This document shows positions 10,175 through 19,768 of a stretch of 64,000 nt of DNA, in pieces. This DNA comes from a bacterium (GTDB lineage: Bacteria > Pseudomonadota > Alphaproteobacteria > Caulobacterales > Hyphomonadaceae). A program made the translations under genes and the position numbers. Position 1 is the stretch's first letter. Each line of letters opens with the position of its first letter. The stretch is taken from positions 248,001-312,000 of the forward strand of contig WGML01000006.1 of assembly GCA_016125045.1 (NCBI GenBank), read 5' to 3'. Below the pieces are notes generated by a model. The model searched no databases. It was not told the DNA's origin and worked only from the letters and a program-made list of their open reading frames with translations.

Positions 10175-11548
10175 TCACCTCCGCTGGAATTCAGGACTCA
10201 TGAGGGCGAGCGTCAGCCCCTGCTCGGTGCTCTCTGCGCGGGACACGGCGAGACGGGTGCGTTCGCCCGCCATCGGCCCGAGCGCGGCGTCGAGGAAGCT
10301 TGCGGGCGTCAGATCGCGCGACATGCGTCGCGAGACGAGGTTCGCCCATTCGAGGCGTTTCATCACGGCGTCCGGCCCCGACCACGAGGCCGCATCATCC
10401 GGCCAACCCTGCGGCGAGGGCGCGGAATAGGGTCGCTGCCCCAGGGAGTCATAGAGCGCGCGCATATCCCGTCCGCCCGCCGCTTCGACGCCGACAGCGC
10501 GGGAGGCGGAGATCAGGAGCTCATCGGGGGTCTTCAGTTTGTGAAGCTCGGGCGACCAGGCGGCGTCGAGCCGGATGACCGCTGACGCGAGCGCCGCAAG
10601 ATCGCCTTCGGTATCGAGGAACACCCGCTCCAGCCTCGCAATCGCCGCTTCCGGCGGCTGGTCAGCGACGAAATGACGGACGAGCTTGGTCGCGACATGA
10701 CGCGCGGTTGAAGGGTGCACCGCGAGATCGGCGAGCACCGCCGCGGCCTGCTCGCCGCCTGCCTCGGCGTAGCGTTTTCCCATCACCATGCGGGCGCCGG
10801 GCTCGTGCAGGATCGGCTGGAACACCGTGTTCGCGCGGCTTTGCGGGTCCTGGTTGCGCAGATCGAGCGTCCAGCCGGTCAGCGCCTTCGCCAGCTCGAT
10901 CACATCGCCTTGGGAATATCCTGCGTGGACGCCGACCGTGTGCAGCTCCAGCACTTCACGGGCGAGGTTTTCATTCAACCCTGCCCCGCGCCGCTTCGCC
11001 ATCGTGGTCGACGGCCCGACCGAACGATAGGCGTCGAGATAGACGAGCATGGTCGGATGGAAGGTCGACTTCGCGAGCAGCGTGCCGAAGCGGCCGAACA
11101 CGTGCGGGCGGACCGCCTCCCGCTCGAAGGAGCCGACGATGCTGATCATCTGCGCATTGCGCGCCGAGACGGAGAAGTGGTTCGCCCAGAACCGCGCCCA
11201 GCGCTCGGCGAAGCCGTCGGGAGTTGTGGTCGCGAATTTGAGACGGGCGGCGATCTCGGCCTGCAAAACGCCGCGAATCCCGTTCGCCGTCATGTTCCGC
11301 ATCTCGCGGACGGCTTCGGGATCAACCGGCTCCACAGCCTCGCGTCGGCGTCGCTGCTGATAGATTTTCGCCCACTCGGCGTAGGTCTCCCCCCGGCCGC
11401 GAAGCGACGGGTCGGTGTAGGCGGCGGCGTCCGGCCGGACCTGGGAGAGCAGATAGCCGCGGGCGTCGGACGCCGCGGCGGCGATCTCTCCGGGACGTGC
11501 GCCCATCCCGAACCGCGCGGTCGCGATGGCGCCTTGGAGCTTCGACAT
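10175..11548 (-). CDS. DUF1800 family protein
   Basis: 457 residues, family length. Motifs such as GFAERWARFWANHFSVSA, NENLARELELHT-like (NENLAREVLELHTVGVHAGY) and LARHF-type LVRHFVADQP identify DUF1800. Function unknown; family members pair with DUF1501 proteins, as here with a 4-nt spacing. It lies downstream of fliE on the same strand, but about 170 nt separate them, so a separate promoter is likely. Confidence 0.9.
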   Translation of the reverse strand: MSKLQGAIATARFGMGARPGEIAAAASDARGYLLSQVRPDAAAYTDPSLRGRGETYAEWAKIYQQRRRREAVEPVDPEAVREMRNMTANGIRGVLQAEIAARLKFATTTPDGFAERWARFWANHFSVSARNAQMISIVGSFEREAVRPHVFGRFGTLLAKSTFHPTMLVYLDAYRSVGPSTTMAKRRGAGLNENLAREVLELHTVGVHAGYSQGDVIELAKALTGWTLDLRNQDPQSRANTVFQPILHEPGARMVMGKRYAEAGGEQAAAVLADLAVHPSTARHVATKLVRHFVADQPPEAAIARLERVFLDTEGDLAALASAVIRLDAAWSPELHKLKTPDELLISASRAVGVEAAGGRDMRALYDSLGQRPYSAPSPQGWPDDAASWSGPDAVMKRLEWANLVSRRMSRDLTPASFLDAALGPMAGERTRLAVSRAESTEQGLTLALMSPEFQRR

Positions 11549-11717
11549 GACGCGATCCTCTCTCAGCGGCCGGAACGCGGGCGCCGCCCGCCTGCCCGGC
11601 CCTCGGTGATAAAGACATGACCGATCGCGCCGGCAAAACTTTGTCGGCGACGACGCTGATTTGTATCAAAGTGTCTCGGAAGAAAGCGATGCGCGGATCT
11701 CGCGGCGGCGAGCCGCC

Positions 11718-12029
11718 TCAGATCGGCATCCGCATGATGTCCTGATAGGCGCGGATCACCTCGTCGCGCACCGAGACGACCGTTTGCAGCGTTGCTTCAG
11801 CGGCGGCGACCGCCGTGACGACGTCGACGATGTCGGATCGGCCCATCGCGGCGTTGGTGATGGCGCCCTCGGCGGTCGCACCCGCTTTCGAGACGGTGGA
11901 CATGGCGTGGGTGAGCAGGTCGCCGAACCCCTGCGCGGGGTCGAAGGCGCCTGTCTCGCCCTGCGACTTCGCCAGAGTCTGGGCGGTCTGCAGATAGGCC
12001 TTGGCGGCGGAAACGCCGAGATCGGACAT
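11718..12029 (-). CDS. fliE: Flagellar hook-basal body adaptor FliE
   Basis: 103 residues. The C-terminal half has the FliE pattern (VSKAGATAEGAITNAAMG, then a helix ending RDEVIRAYQDIMRMPI). FliE joins the MS ring to the rod. It is third in the minus-strand run flgB-flgC-fliE, the usual order. Confidence 0.95.
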   Translation of the reverse strand: MSDLGVSAAKAYLQTAQTLAKSQGETGAFDPAQGFGDLLTHAMSTVSKAGATAEGAITNAAMGRSDIVDVVTAVAAAEATLQTVVSVRDEVIRAYQDIMRMPI

Positions 12030-12103
12030 TCAACCCTCTCCTCAATCAGCCGGTGGGCGCAGGCGCCCCCAGTTTGGCTCCCCCAGTTCGGCGCCCCCCC
12101 AGG

Positions 12104-12520
12104 TCAGGCGCGCAGAATGTCGAGCGCACGGACCATCATGGTGCGGCTCGCCTCCACGACGTTCAGATTGGCCTCATAGGCGCGCTGCGCGTCGCGCAGG
12201 TCCGACATCTCGATCAGCGCCGAGACGTTGGAGAATTTGACATAGCCGGCGTTGTCGGCGGCCGGATGGGTCGGGTCGTATCGCAGACGAAATGGCGAGG
12301 AATCCTCGCGAGCGCCGGTCACCCGAACATGCTCGGAGCCCGTCTCGCGATCGATATAGGCCTTGAACACAGGGGCCTTGCGCCGATAGGGGTCGCCGCC
12401 TGGGGTGGTCGCGGTGGTGTCGGCGTTGGCGAGGTTTTCCGCCGACATACGGATGCGCACGGTCTGGGCGCGCAGACCGCTGGCCGCTGACGACATCGCC
12501 GAGACAAGATCCGATGACAT
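12104..12520 (-). CDS. flgC: Flagellar basal-body rod protein FlgC
   Basis: 138 residues. The N-terminal rod signature is clear (SAASGLRAQTVRIRMSAENL, ANADTTATTPGGDPYRRK), and the C-terminus has the paired helix (MSDLRDAQRAYEANLNVVEA). It forms part of the proximal rod in the periplasm. It lies 26 nt downstream of flgB. Confidence 0.97.
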   Translation of the reverse strand: MSSDLVSAMSSAASGLRAQTVRIRMSAENLANADTTATTPGGDPYRRKAPVFKAYIDRETGSEHVRVTGAREDSSPFRLRYDPTHPAADNAGYVKFSNVSALIEMSDLRDAQRAYEANLNVVEASRTMMVRALDILRA

Positions 12521-12546
12521 GAAACTTCTCCTGAGGAGCCGGGCGA

Positions 12547-12981
12547 TCAGCGCGAGGGGCTTTTGGCGGCCAGACGCAGCAGGGTGAGGGACTTGGTGTA
12601 GAGGCCGACCATGGTCTCGAACTCCATCCTGGTTTCGGTGAGCTTCATCATCTGCTCCTCGACGACCACCTGGTTGCCGTCGAGCGTCGATTCGGAGTCC
12701 GGCGACGAGACGATCGAGACGTTCGCGCGCCCGCCCGTGACCCCCTGGATGTGGCGGGGATCGGTGGCGGCGAGCTGCAACCGCCCCGCGGCGGCTCCCG
12801 GCGCGCCGGCGCCGGCACGTTCCAGCTGGCGGACGAACGCCGACTGGTCGACATCCTTCGGCGTGAAATCGGGCGTCGAAACGTTGGCGACATTCTCCGC
12901 CACAACGTTCTGACGCGCGCTGAGGAACTGCATGCGCGCCTTCATCATGGAGAAGATCGCGATGTTGCCGGGTCCGGACAT
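12547..12981 (-). CDS. flgB: Flagellar basal-body rod protein FlgB
   Basis: 144 residues. It starts GPGNIAIFSMMKARMQFLSA and contains NVVAENVANVSTPDF, the conserved rod-protein N-terminal helix, and ends in a coiled C-terminal helix (EFETMVGLYTKSLTLLRLA). It is the first gene of the flgB-flgC-fliE operon. The upstream 140 nt, shared with fliO, carries two perfect CtrA boxes 37 and 68 nt from the start. Confidence 0.96.
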   Translation of the reverse strand: MSGPGNIAIFSMMKARMQFLSARQNVVAENVANVSTPDFTPKDVDQSAFVRQLERAGAGAPGAAAGRLQLAATDPRHIQGVTGGRANVSIVSSPDSESTLDGNQVVVEEQMMKLTETRMEFETMVGLYTKSLTLLRLAAKSPSR

Positions 12982-13017
12982 GACTGAGCCTCCACCCGGC
13001 AGATTTGTCCTCTTCCC

Positions 13018-13032
13018 TTAAGGAGGACTTAA
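13018..13032. promoter_or_regulatory. CtrA box 1 in the flgB/fliO divergent region
   Basis: TTAAGGAGGACTTAA is an exact TTAA-N7-TTAA match to the CtrA recognition consensus. It lies 37 nt upstream of flgB. CtrA binding at class II flagellar promoters is established in Caulobacter; binding here is inference. Confidence 0.7.
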
Positions 13033-13048
13033 CGTCCGACGGTCCGCG

Positions 13049-13063
13049 TTAACCTTTCATTAA
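13049..13063. promoter_or_regulatory. CtrA box 2 in the flgB/fliO divergent region
   Basis: TTAACCTTTCATTAA, followed by CC, is an exact TTAA-N7-TTAA match and also keeps the favoured C after the TTAA. Its start is 31 nt (about three helical turns) from box 1. A further isolated TTAA occurs at 13081, toward fliO. Confidence 0.8.
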
Positions 13064-13139
13064 CCGACGTCTCCGAGGCGTTAACGCTGCGACAGCGCGC
13101 GATCCGAATGATCGCCCGACGATGGGACGAACGCACCCG

Positions 13140-13439
13140 ATGGACGCATTCGACGCCTTGAGAGCAATCGCTGCGCTGATGCTCGTCGTCGGACTCATGC
13201 TTGGGCTTGGCTGGGGCCTGCGCCGATATGGCGGCTCGCTCGGCATCCAGCAGCGCCGAAACCCAGGAGACCTGTCCGTCATCGAGACCCGGGCGATTGA
13301 CGCGAGGCGCCGACTCGCCGTCATCCGCTGGGGCGACGCGGAACATCTCATCTGCATCGGGCCGGCGGGCGATGTGCTGATCGCGACCCGCCCGGCGCCA
13401 CCCGAGACGCCGGACGCGCAGCAGGGACCTGGAGCCTGA
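13140..13439 (+). CDS. fliO: FliO-like flagellar biosynthesis protein
   Basis: 99 residues from the ATG at 13140 (an upstream ATG at 13122 would add six). One N-terminal membrane helix ([18 protein letters not shown]), then a cytoplasmic domain with [20 protein letters not shown] and [17 protein letters not shown], the FliO pattern. FliO assists assembly of the FliP ring. It precedes fliP by 2 nt, which supports the assignment. Confidence 0.88.
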   Translation: MDAFDALRAIAALMLVVGLMLGLGWGLRRYGGSLGIQQRRNPGDLSVIETRAIDARRRLAVIRWGDAEHLICIGPAGDVLIATRPAPPETPDAQQGPGA

Positions 13440-13441
13440 GC

Positions 13442-14185
13442 ATGCGAACTCTCCGCCTCGCGGCTCTGGTCGGGCTTGTCGCCGTGATCGCGCCTTCGGC
13501 GACGGCGCAGGTTGTGTCGGTCGATCTCGGCAGCGGCCAGGGACTGAGCCAGGGGCTGGTTCAGCTCATCGCCGTCATCACGATTCTGTCGCTTGCGCCG
13601 TCGATCCTTGTCATGACGACGAGCTTCGTGCGCATCGTCGTCGTTCTGTCGCTTTTGCGAACGGCGATCGGGCTTCAGAACTCGCCGCCCAACTCGGTGA
13701 TCATCTCGCTCGCCCTGTTCCTGACCGGCTTCGTGATGGCCCCTACCCTCGCTGCAACCTACACCGCCGGCGTTGAACCATTCATGGCGGGTTCGCTGAC
13801 GCTCGAAGAGGCGCTGCCGCGCGGCCTGGAACCGGTGAAGGCGTTCATGGCGACGCATGTGTCGGAGCCGGACCTCGCCCTGTTCGTCGACATGGCGAAG
13901 ATCGAACCGATTGCTTCCGCGGCCGAGGCGCCGTTTCACGTGCTCGCGCCGGCGTTCATGATTTCCGAGCTGAAGCGGGCGTTCGAGATCGGGTTCATGA
14001 TCTTTCTGCCGTTTCTGGTGATCGATCTCGTCGTCGCCTCCATCCTGATGTCGATGGGCATGATGATGGTGCCCCCCGTCACCATTTCGCTGCCGTTCAA
14101 GCTGATTTTCTTCGTGCTCGTGGATGGCTGGCGGATGCTCGCCGGATCGCTGGTGGAGAGCTTCATCGCCGGCCCGCCGACATAG
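13442..14185 (+). CDS. fliP: Flagellar export gate protein FliP
   Basis: 247 residues with an N-terminal signal-like helix and four further membrane segments. The family signature [16 protein letters not shown] followed by [20 protein letters not shown] is intact, as is [18 protein letters not shown]. It forms the pentameric core of the export gate. Transcribed with fliO and divergent from flgB. Confidence 0.97.
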   Translation: MRTLRLAALVGLVAVIAPSATAQVVSVDLGSGQGLSQGLVQLIAVITILSLAPSILVMTTSFVRIVVVLSLLRTAIGLQNSPPNSVIISLALFLTGFVMAPTLAATYTAGVEPFMAGSLTLEEALPRGLEPVKAFMATHVSEPDLALFVDMAKIEPIASAAEAPFHVLAPAFMISELKRAFEIGFMIFLPFLVIDLVVASILMSMGMMMVPPVTISLPFKLIFFVLVDGWRMLAGSLVESFIAGPPT

Positions 14186-14251
14186 CGAGGCCCCCCCCTT
14201 CCGCAGCCGCGTCCTTGCGCGCTATGCCCGCCCTGAACGAGGTGACAGGTG

Positions 14252-15190
14252 ATGGCGGACTACGGCGCGCTCAATCAGGATGACCGGAGGACGACCGACC
14301 TCGGCGGCTCGCCGGACGATCCGGCGTTCACGCGGTCGCACCCTGTTTTCGCTGACGCGCCGGACGCGGTGAGCTTTCGCAAGCTGCGCAAGCGGCTCGT
14401 GCGCGAGGTGCAGGACTCGATCCGGCGATTCGGAATGGTGACGCGGCGCGAGGATGGACGCCCGCCGCGTTGGCTCGTCTGTCTGTCCGGCGGGAAGGAC
14501 AGCTACACCCTGCTCGCCGTTCTGATGGACTTGAAATGGCAGGGCGCCCTGCCCGTCGATCTCCTCGCCTGCAATCTCGATCAGGGTCAGCCGGGGTTCC
14601 CGAAGCATGTGCTGCCGGACTACCTGACGCGCCTCGGGGTCGCGCACAGGATCATCAGCGAGGACACCTATTCGATCGTCACGGACAAGGTGCCTGAGGG
14701 CCGCACCTACTGCTCGCTGTGTTCGCGGCTACGGCGGGGCATTCTCTACCGCGTCGCGCGCGAGGAAGGCTGCGACGCGATCGTGCTCGGCCACCACCGG
14801 GACGATGCGCTCGAGACCTTCATGTTGAACCTCCTTCATGGCGGCCGCCTGTCCGCGATGCCGCCCAAGCTCATCAATGACGAGGGCGATGTGATGGTGC
14901 TGCGCCCGCTGATCCAGTCGGCGGAGGTGGACATCGCCCGCTTCGCGCAGGCGATGGCGTTTCCGATCATTCCCTGCACGCTCTGCGGCAGCCAGGACGG
15001 GCTTCAGCGCATGGCGATGAAGGCGATGCTCGACGAATGGGAGCGCAAGTCGCCCGGTCGCCGCCAGACCATGGCGCGCGCGCTCGGCCAGGTGCGCCCC
15101 TCGCACCTGCTCGACGACCGGATGTGGGATTTTTCGGCCCTCGCACCGGGGGCGTCGCCACGCCTGCGCACGCGCGACGACGGCGTCTAG
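14252..15190 (+). CDS. ttcA: tRNA 2-thiocytidine biosynthesis protein TtcA
   Basis: 312 residues from the ATG at 14252. The PP-loop SGGKDS is at residues 79-84, the iron-sulfur cysteine pair YCSLC at 156/159, and a third cysteine region near 244 (PCTLCG). TtcA thiolates cytidine 32 of certain tRNAs using ATP and a [4Fe-4S] cluster. A GAGGTGAC ribosome site lies before the start. Its 3' end overlaps the convergent TPR gene by 4 nt. It is not functionally linked to the flagellar genes around it. Confidence 0.95.
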   Translation: MADYGALNQDDRRTTDLGGSPDDPAFTRSHPVFADAPDAVSFRKLRKRLVREVQDSIRRFGMVTRREDGRPPRWLVCLSGGKDSYTLLAVLMDLKWQGALPVDLLACNLDQGQPGFPKHVLPDYLTRLGVAHRIISEDTYSIVTDKVPEGRTYCSLCSRLRRGILYRVAREEGCDAIVLGHHRDDALETFMLNLLHGGRLSAMPPKLINDEGDVMVLRPLIQSAEVDIARFAQAMAFPIIPCTLCGSQDGLQRMAMKAMLDEWERKSPGRRQTMARALGQVRPSHLLDDRMWDFSALAPGASPRLRTRDDGV

Positions 15191-18100
15191 CCCGCCCCGC
15201 CGGCCTGGAACTTCGCTTTCAGCTCCCGCGCAAAGGCGTCCACCGTGGGCGCGTCCGCGAGCCGGCGCACGGCCTCGGACGCGGCCTGCCCCGACGCATC
15301 GGACTGTGAGGTGATGAGGTCGAACGAGGCCTTGTCCAGCGACTCGGCGAACAGAGGCTCGTACTCGCGCCTCAGCGTCGCCAGCAGATCGGCGTCCTTC
15401 GCCAGCTTCGCGGCGATCGCGGCCCTGAGCGCCCCCGCGGCGTCCCGCTCGGGCGAGGCTTCAGCGGGCGGCGGAATCAGAGCGGCGAGCGCACGGGCGG
15501 CTTGCGGCCACTGCTTGGCCCGCCAGTACGCCTCGGCGAGGAGCTTTCTCGCCTGATCGGCGTCGACCCCCTCCACCAGCTCGACCACATGATCATAGCG
15601 CTGGAGATCCAGGAGTGCGGTCGCTTCCAGCATCCGGCGTTCCAGCGCCAGTTCTTTCGGCAGCGAGGGCTGGCGGGTGGAATTGATCGCCGCGAGCGCC
15701 AGATCCGGGCGCTGGTCCATGAGGTAGATGGTGGCGAGATCGACCGCGACCGCCGACTTCGCGATGCCGCGCATGCGGTTGTCGACCTGGTGCTGGAGGA
15801 GTTCAGCGGCTGGTTCGAGCAGATCAAACGCCACTAGCCGCCGCGCGAGCTTGCGGATCATCTCGTCGCCGTCGACGCCGATCGGCGTAAGCTCCTTGAA
15901 CTCGTAGAACATCGCCAGCGACTGGATCGGGTCGAGCCGGTCCGCCTCGCCGTCGAGATAAAGCCGGCGGAAATAGTCGACGAGCTTGATGCGAAGCTCG
16001 CGCGCGCCTGGCGCATCGGGCTGGCGCAGCGCCGTCGCCTGCACAAGACGCAACGCCTCGGCGAACCGACCGAGGCGCATGTGCATGTTGCCAAGTTGGC
16101 CGACGGTGGTCATCTCCACCCCGTCGCCGCGCCAGCGGTAGCGGAGGGTTTCAAGCTGGTCGGTCGCATCCTTGATCGGGATCGCGCCGGACTTCACGCC
16201 GATGTCGATCCGTTTCAGCTCCGCGCGCACCGCCACCGGCTCGGCCGCGCTCGCCGCAAGCGCCTCGAACGCGGGATAGGCGGCTTCCGGTCCGTCGACG
16301 ACGGCCTTGAGACCGGCCGCCACGTAGCGCGCCATGTCGGCGGCGTCGCGGTCATCGGTCTTGAGCGCCGCGTCGGCGTAGCGGCGCGCGGCGTCGAAAT
16401 CATTGACGTTCAGCGCGGCTTCAGCGGCGGCTGAGCGGAAGCGGCTCGCCCAGACGGGTGTATAGTCCGGCAGGAGCTCATCACCGACGCGGAAATGATC
16501 GCTCGCGCGCGCCCAGTCGCCGCGTTCGGCGGCGATGTATCCCCTCCACAGCGCCGCCCCCGGATCACCGCGGAGCGATCCGCGCGAGAGGTCGGCTTCC
16601 GCGGCATCATAGCGACCGGCCATTGCGTTCGCCGCGCCGCGCAGCCCGAAGAAGCGCGGGTCCTGTTCGATCGCCATGCGCGCGTCGTGCGCCACTTTCA
16701 GCACGCCGAGCGCTTCGTGCGCCAGTTCGTGACCGAGGAGAAACCGCGCAAGATCGAACAGCGCGGCCGATCCGGTCGGGGTCTCGGCGGCGTTGTCGAG
16801 CACGGCTGCCTCGAGCGTCTTCAGGCGGTCGCGGAACGCGTCGCCCTTCGTTCCGCCCCATGTTTCGAAGTCGATGAAAGCCGGGCTGCCCGAGAAGGAT
16901 TCGAGGGTGCCGACGGCGACCGCCTCCGCGCCCCTGGCGGTGACGCCGCCCGACATGGTGACGATCACCCGCTCGCCCTCGATCGTCACCGAGACATCGT
17001 CCGCCTTCGGAGCGATGGCGAGGCCGTGAGCGGTCGCCGGCATCGCCGCCTCGATGAAATCCCTGGCGGCGAGCGACGCAGACGACGGACCGTAGGCGAT
17101 CACCGCCGCGATCTGGTCGCCGACAACCGGATCGTCAAACCACACGACGCCGGACGCGCCGACCAGCATGGTCTCGATCCGGGCGCGCCCGTCCCCGCCG
17201 GTCGTCCGGTTCGATTTCAAGAAGCGGGTCGGGCGCAGAGCCGTGGTCCCGATCCTGACCAGCCAGGCGGACTCGACGGCCTCGGCGGACAGGGCGATCC
17301 CGCCCGGCGCATCGATCCGCAGCAGCATTGCGCCATCCTGGCGGAAGGACCGCGCCCTGAAGCCGGATGGCAACACCGCGGCGTCAAGACGGATGTCCGC
17401 CTCGTCCGCGAACACGGCCCACACCGCGTCGCCGCGCCGGAACACGGCTGCAGGCGTCGGGGCCGCCCACGGGATCATCAGCTCGACGCCGCCTGGAATC
17501 GTCGTGACCTTGGCGTCCACCACCCGGTTCTGCGGGGCTGCGGGCTGGACCCACTCGGCAAGATCGGTCGTCCTGCGGCCGCCGATGGTCTGGCTCCCCG
17601 CGGGAGCCGCCGCGCCGGTCTCGGACGGCGACTGGGGCGCCGGCGATTGGGGCGCCGCCTGGGTGGGGGCGGGCGTCAGCACGATGGGCTCAGGAGCGCT
17701 GGGCGACGGCGCCGCCGGGGCGGGTTTGGGGGGTGCGGGTTTGGCCGTCTGGGGGCTGGACGCCTGAGGCTTTGCAGCTTCGGGCTTCGCGGCTTCGGGT
17801 TTCTCGGGTTGATCCGCCGGGCGAGGCGTCGGCGATGCGGGCGCGGCGCCCGAATCCGGGCCAGAGTCCGGGCCAGAGTCCGGGCCAGAGTCCGGGCCCG
17901 AATCGGGGCCCAGCTCCGGCGCCGGAGCGCCCGGCGGAGATATGTCGATCACCACCACATCGGCCTCGGCGTAGTGCTTGAACAGCATCCCGTCCTTGGC
18001 CGTGAACTCGATCTCGAAGCCGCGGTCCGTATTGCCGCTCGTGAAGCTTGCGAGGTTCGGCGGCGGATCAATCTTGAGATAGGCGAGGTCTGGCTTGGCC

Positions 18101-18720
18101 TGCTTCGAAAAATTGAGCTTCAGCTTGCCGGGTGACGGGGTCGGCCGGTAGCTCACCTTCTCCGGCCAGTAGAAGGCGATCCGCGACGACTGTCCCTGAT
18201 GGCTGGACCGCACTTCCAGGTCCGCGAAGGCGGCGGGAGGGGGAAGTGCAGCGCGCTTCGCCTCCTCGGCGGCGGCGGCGCGCCGGGCGACCAGCGGCGA
18301 AACAATGTCTGGCGGATCGGAGGCTCCGGGCCGGACGAGATCGATGGCGATCCGGTCGATTGACCGTGAGATATGGAGGCGGGGCGTCTGGGTGAGCGCG
18401 ATACGTGCCGTGCGCCCGTCGGGGTCAACGCGCGCGATCGAGGCCCATCCCGGCAGTCCGCGCTTCAGGGCCTCGGGGTCGATGTCGACCGCCTCTTCAA
18501 ACCTCAATAGCAGGACCTGACTGGCCACGCTTGCGGTGACGCGGGGGCCATCCTCGGCGCCGTCCGCCCAACGCGCGATGATCCGCGAATAGCCAGCCGT
18601 ATCCTCGAAGGCGAGATCGAGCGCCCGCTCCGCGCTCGCAGGCAGCGCGATGAACGCGGCGAGGCCGAGCGCCGAGGCGCCGCGCGCAAGACGACCACGC
18701 TGGCGGGGACGGTTGGTCAA
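15187..18720 (-). CDS. Giant exported TPR protein of the fliL-fliM operon
   Basis: 1177 residues, not assigned to a named family. Order: signal peptide (about 1-30), beta-rich domain (30-130) and a second beta-rich region up to about 265, a Pro/Ala/Ser-rich linker with four PDSG repeats (about 270-385), another beta-rich region (390-640), then an Ala/Leu helical part with repeated TPR-like units (for example [20 protein letters not shown]) to the C-terminus. It should lie in the periplasm. The gene overlaps the MotE-like gene by 4 nt (ATGA), so it is translationally coupled to the stator/switch operon. Large TPR proteins are known downstream of fliM in polar-flagellated Alphaproteobacteria, but I cannot give a tested role. 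A periplasmic stator or T-ring-like scaffold is a reasonable guess. Confidence 0.85.
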   Translation of the reverse strand: MTNRPRQRGRLARGASALGLAAFIALPASAERALDLAFEDTAGYSRIIARWADGAEDGPRVTASVASQVLLLRFEEAVDIDPEALKRGLPGWASIARVDPDGRTARIALTQTPRLHISRSIDRIAIDLVRPGASDPPDIVSPLVARRAAAAEEAKRAALPPPAAFADLEVRSSHQGQSSRIAFYWPEKVSYRPTPSPGKLKLNFSKQAKPDLAYLKIDPPPNLASFTSGNTDRGFEIEFTAKDGMLFKHYAEADVVVIDISPPGAPAPELGPDSGPDSGPDSGPDSGPDSGAAPASPTPRPADQPEKPEAAKPEAAKPQASSPQTAKPAPPKPAPAAPSPSAPEPIVLTPAPTQAAPQSPAPQSPSETGAAAPAGSQTIGGRRTTDLAEWVQPAAPQNRVVDAKVTTIPGGVELMIPWAAPTPAAVFRRGDAVWAVFADEADIRLDAAVLPSGFRARSFRQDGAMLLRIDAPGGIALSAEAVESAWLVRIGTTALRPTRFLKSNRTTGGDGRARIETMLVGASGVVWFDDPVVGDQIAAVIAYGPSSASLAARDFIEAAMPATAHGLAIAPKADDVSVTIEGERVIVTMSGGVTARGAEAVAVGTLESFSGSPAFIDFETWGGTKGDAFRDRLKTLEAAVLDNAAETPTGSAALFDLARFLLGHELAHEALGVLKVAHDARMAIEQDPRFFGLRGAANAMAGRYDAAEADLSRGSLRGDPGAALWRGYIAAERGDWARASDHFRVGDELLPDYTPVWASRFRSAAAEAALNVNDFDAARRYADAALKTDDRDAADMARYVAAGLKAVVDGPEAAYPAFEALAASAAEPVAVRAELKRIDIGVKSGAIPIKDATDQLETLRYRWRGDGVEMTTVGQLGNMHMRLGRFAEALRLVQATALRQPDAPGARELRIKLVDYFRRLYLDGEADRLDPIQSLAMFYEFKELTPIGVDGDEMIRKLARRLVAFDLLEPAAELLQHQVDNRMRGIAKSAVAVDLATIYLMDQRPDLALAAINSTRQPSLPKELALERRMLEATALLDLQRYDHVVELVEGVDADQARKLLAEAYWRAKQWPQAARALAALIPPPAEASPERDAAGALRAAIAAKLAKDADLLATLRREYEPLFAESLDKASFDLITSQSDASGQAASEAVRRLADAPTVDAFARELKAKFQAGGAG
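17849..17908 (-). repeat. 12-nt tandem repeat encoding PDSG units
   Basis: Three perfect copies of CCAGAGTCCGGG (17861-17896), flanked by two diverged copies, encode GPDS repeats in the Pro-rich linker of the giant TPR protein. The copy number could vary without shifting the frame. Confidence 0.85.
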
Positions 18721-19445
18721 CCCGGAGAACCCTGAGCGGCCGGCTTGGCGGCTGGTTTCGCGCCCTCCGTGACCGGCGTTTCGCCTAGCTCGGCGAGCAT
18801 CCGGGTGAGCGTTTGGGCCCGGGTGGAGGACATCGCGGCCATCACCGCACCGAGCGGGGCGCTCTTCATGCGCTGGGCGAGCTTCAAGAGGGTTTCATCC
18901 TCCATCGTGTCGAAGATGCGGGCGGCGTCCTTCGCCTTCATCGCCTCATAGGTCTTGACGAGGCTGTCGAGCCGCTCGTCTTTCTTGCCCTGGATCTGGT
19001 CGAGAACGCCCTGGACGCTCGCCTCGAGCGCCTTCAGCTCGGCGATCTGATCGTTCAGCCTGAGCTCGGCCGCCGCCGCAGCTTGTTCACGCATGTCGAT
19101 GCCCGCCTCGCGTTCGTCGAGCGCGGTGCGCCGGTCGGCGAGGCTTCGCAGCACCTGGATTTCGGACTGGGACAATCCGGTTTCCGCGGCATAGTCGATC
19201 GACGGAAGGCAGACCTCCGAACCGGCGGGCGCGCCCTCGGCGACACGCGGCGCATCCGGATCACTCTCACCCTCGGCGGCGCTGGTGAGGCCGGGGATGC
19301 TCTCCCCTTCCCCCGCGGTCTGCGCGGTCGCATCCGGTGCGTCGACCGCTTCGGCCACGGCCTGCGCGATGTCGACGCTCTTGAACGCCAGCGCGCCGAT
19401 CGACACCGCGATCACCGCCGGAAGGACACGCACCCTGCTCGCCAT
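18717..19445 (-). CDS. MotE-like flagellar protein (MgtE N-terminal-type domain)
   Basis: 242 residues. An N-terminal membrane/signal helix (VRVLPAVIAVSIGALAFKSV) is followed by a disordered stretch, a coiled coil (about 100-165), and a C-terminal MgtE-N-like domain with YEAMKAKDAARIFDTMEDET and LAQRMKSAPLGAVMAAMSS. MotE in Sinorhizobium is a periplasmic chaperone for the motility protein MotC; homologues occur in many alphaproteobacterial flagellar operons. It sits between the DUF6468 gene (20-nt gap) and the giant TPR gene (4-nt overlap). Confidence 0.85.
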   Translation of the reverse strand: MASRVRVLPAVIAVSIGALAFKSVDIAQAVAEAVDAPDATAQTAGEGESIPGLTSAAEGESDPDAPRVAEGAPAGSEVCLPSIDYAAETGLSQSEIQVLRSLADRRTALDEREAGIDMREQAAAAAELRLNDQIAELKALEASVQGVLDQIQGKKDERLDSLVKTYEAMKAKDAARIFDTMEDETLLKLAQRMKSAPLGAVMAAMSSTRAQTLTRMLAELGETPVTEGAKPAAKPAAQGSPG

Positions 19446-19465
19446 AGCCCGCTTCTCCTGCCCTC

Positions 19466-19768
19466 TCAGAACATCGATCGCTTGCGCAGCCCGGAGTCTT
19501 CACGCGGCCGCGAGAGCTGAGCGACGCCGCGCGCCTCGTCGATCCTCGCCTGCAGGTCCCGACCGGACGCGTCCGCCGCCGCCCGCAGACCACCGATCGC
19601 GGCCTCGGCCTGCGCGACGGATTGCTGGAGTTCGCGCGCCGCCTCGATCAGCCCGTCACGGCCCTGGCGGAGCGTCTTGAGCCGCTGATCGAGCCGCCAG
19701 CAATAGGCGATCGCGATCACGAGCAGGCAGGACAGAAGGATGTCGATCACGGAGGAAAACAGGCTCAT
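19466..19768 (-). CDS. DUF6468-type small bitopic coiled-coil protein (possible PflI counterpart)
   Basis: 100 residues: an N-terminal membrane helix (VIDILLSCLLVIAIAYCWRL), then a coiled coil rich in Ala, Gln, Arg and Glu. It overlaps fliM by 4 nt (ATGA). Small bitopic coiled-coil proteins encoded among early flagellar genes in polarly flagellated Alphaproteobacteria include PflI, which places the flagellum at the pole in Caulobacter. The topology and neighbourhood fit, but the sequence alone does not prove it. The DUF6468 call is from pattern memory. Confidence 0.75.
   Translation of the reverse strand: MSLFSSVIDILLSCLLVIAIAYCWRLDQRLKTLRQGRDGLIEAARELQQSVAQAEAAIGGLRAAADASGRDLQARIDEARGVAQLSRPREDSGLRKRSMF

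Noticed and set aside
16495..18135. 546-codon plus-strand frame opposite the giant TPR gene
   Set aside because: Arg/Gly-rich shadow of the coding strand; the signal peptide and coupling of the minus-strand gene are far better evidence.
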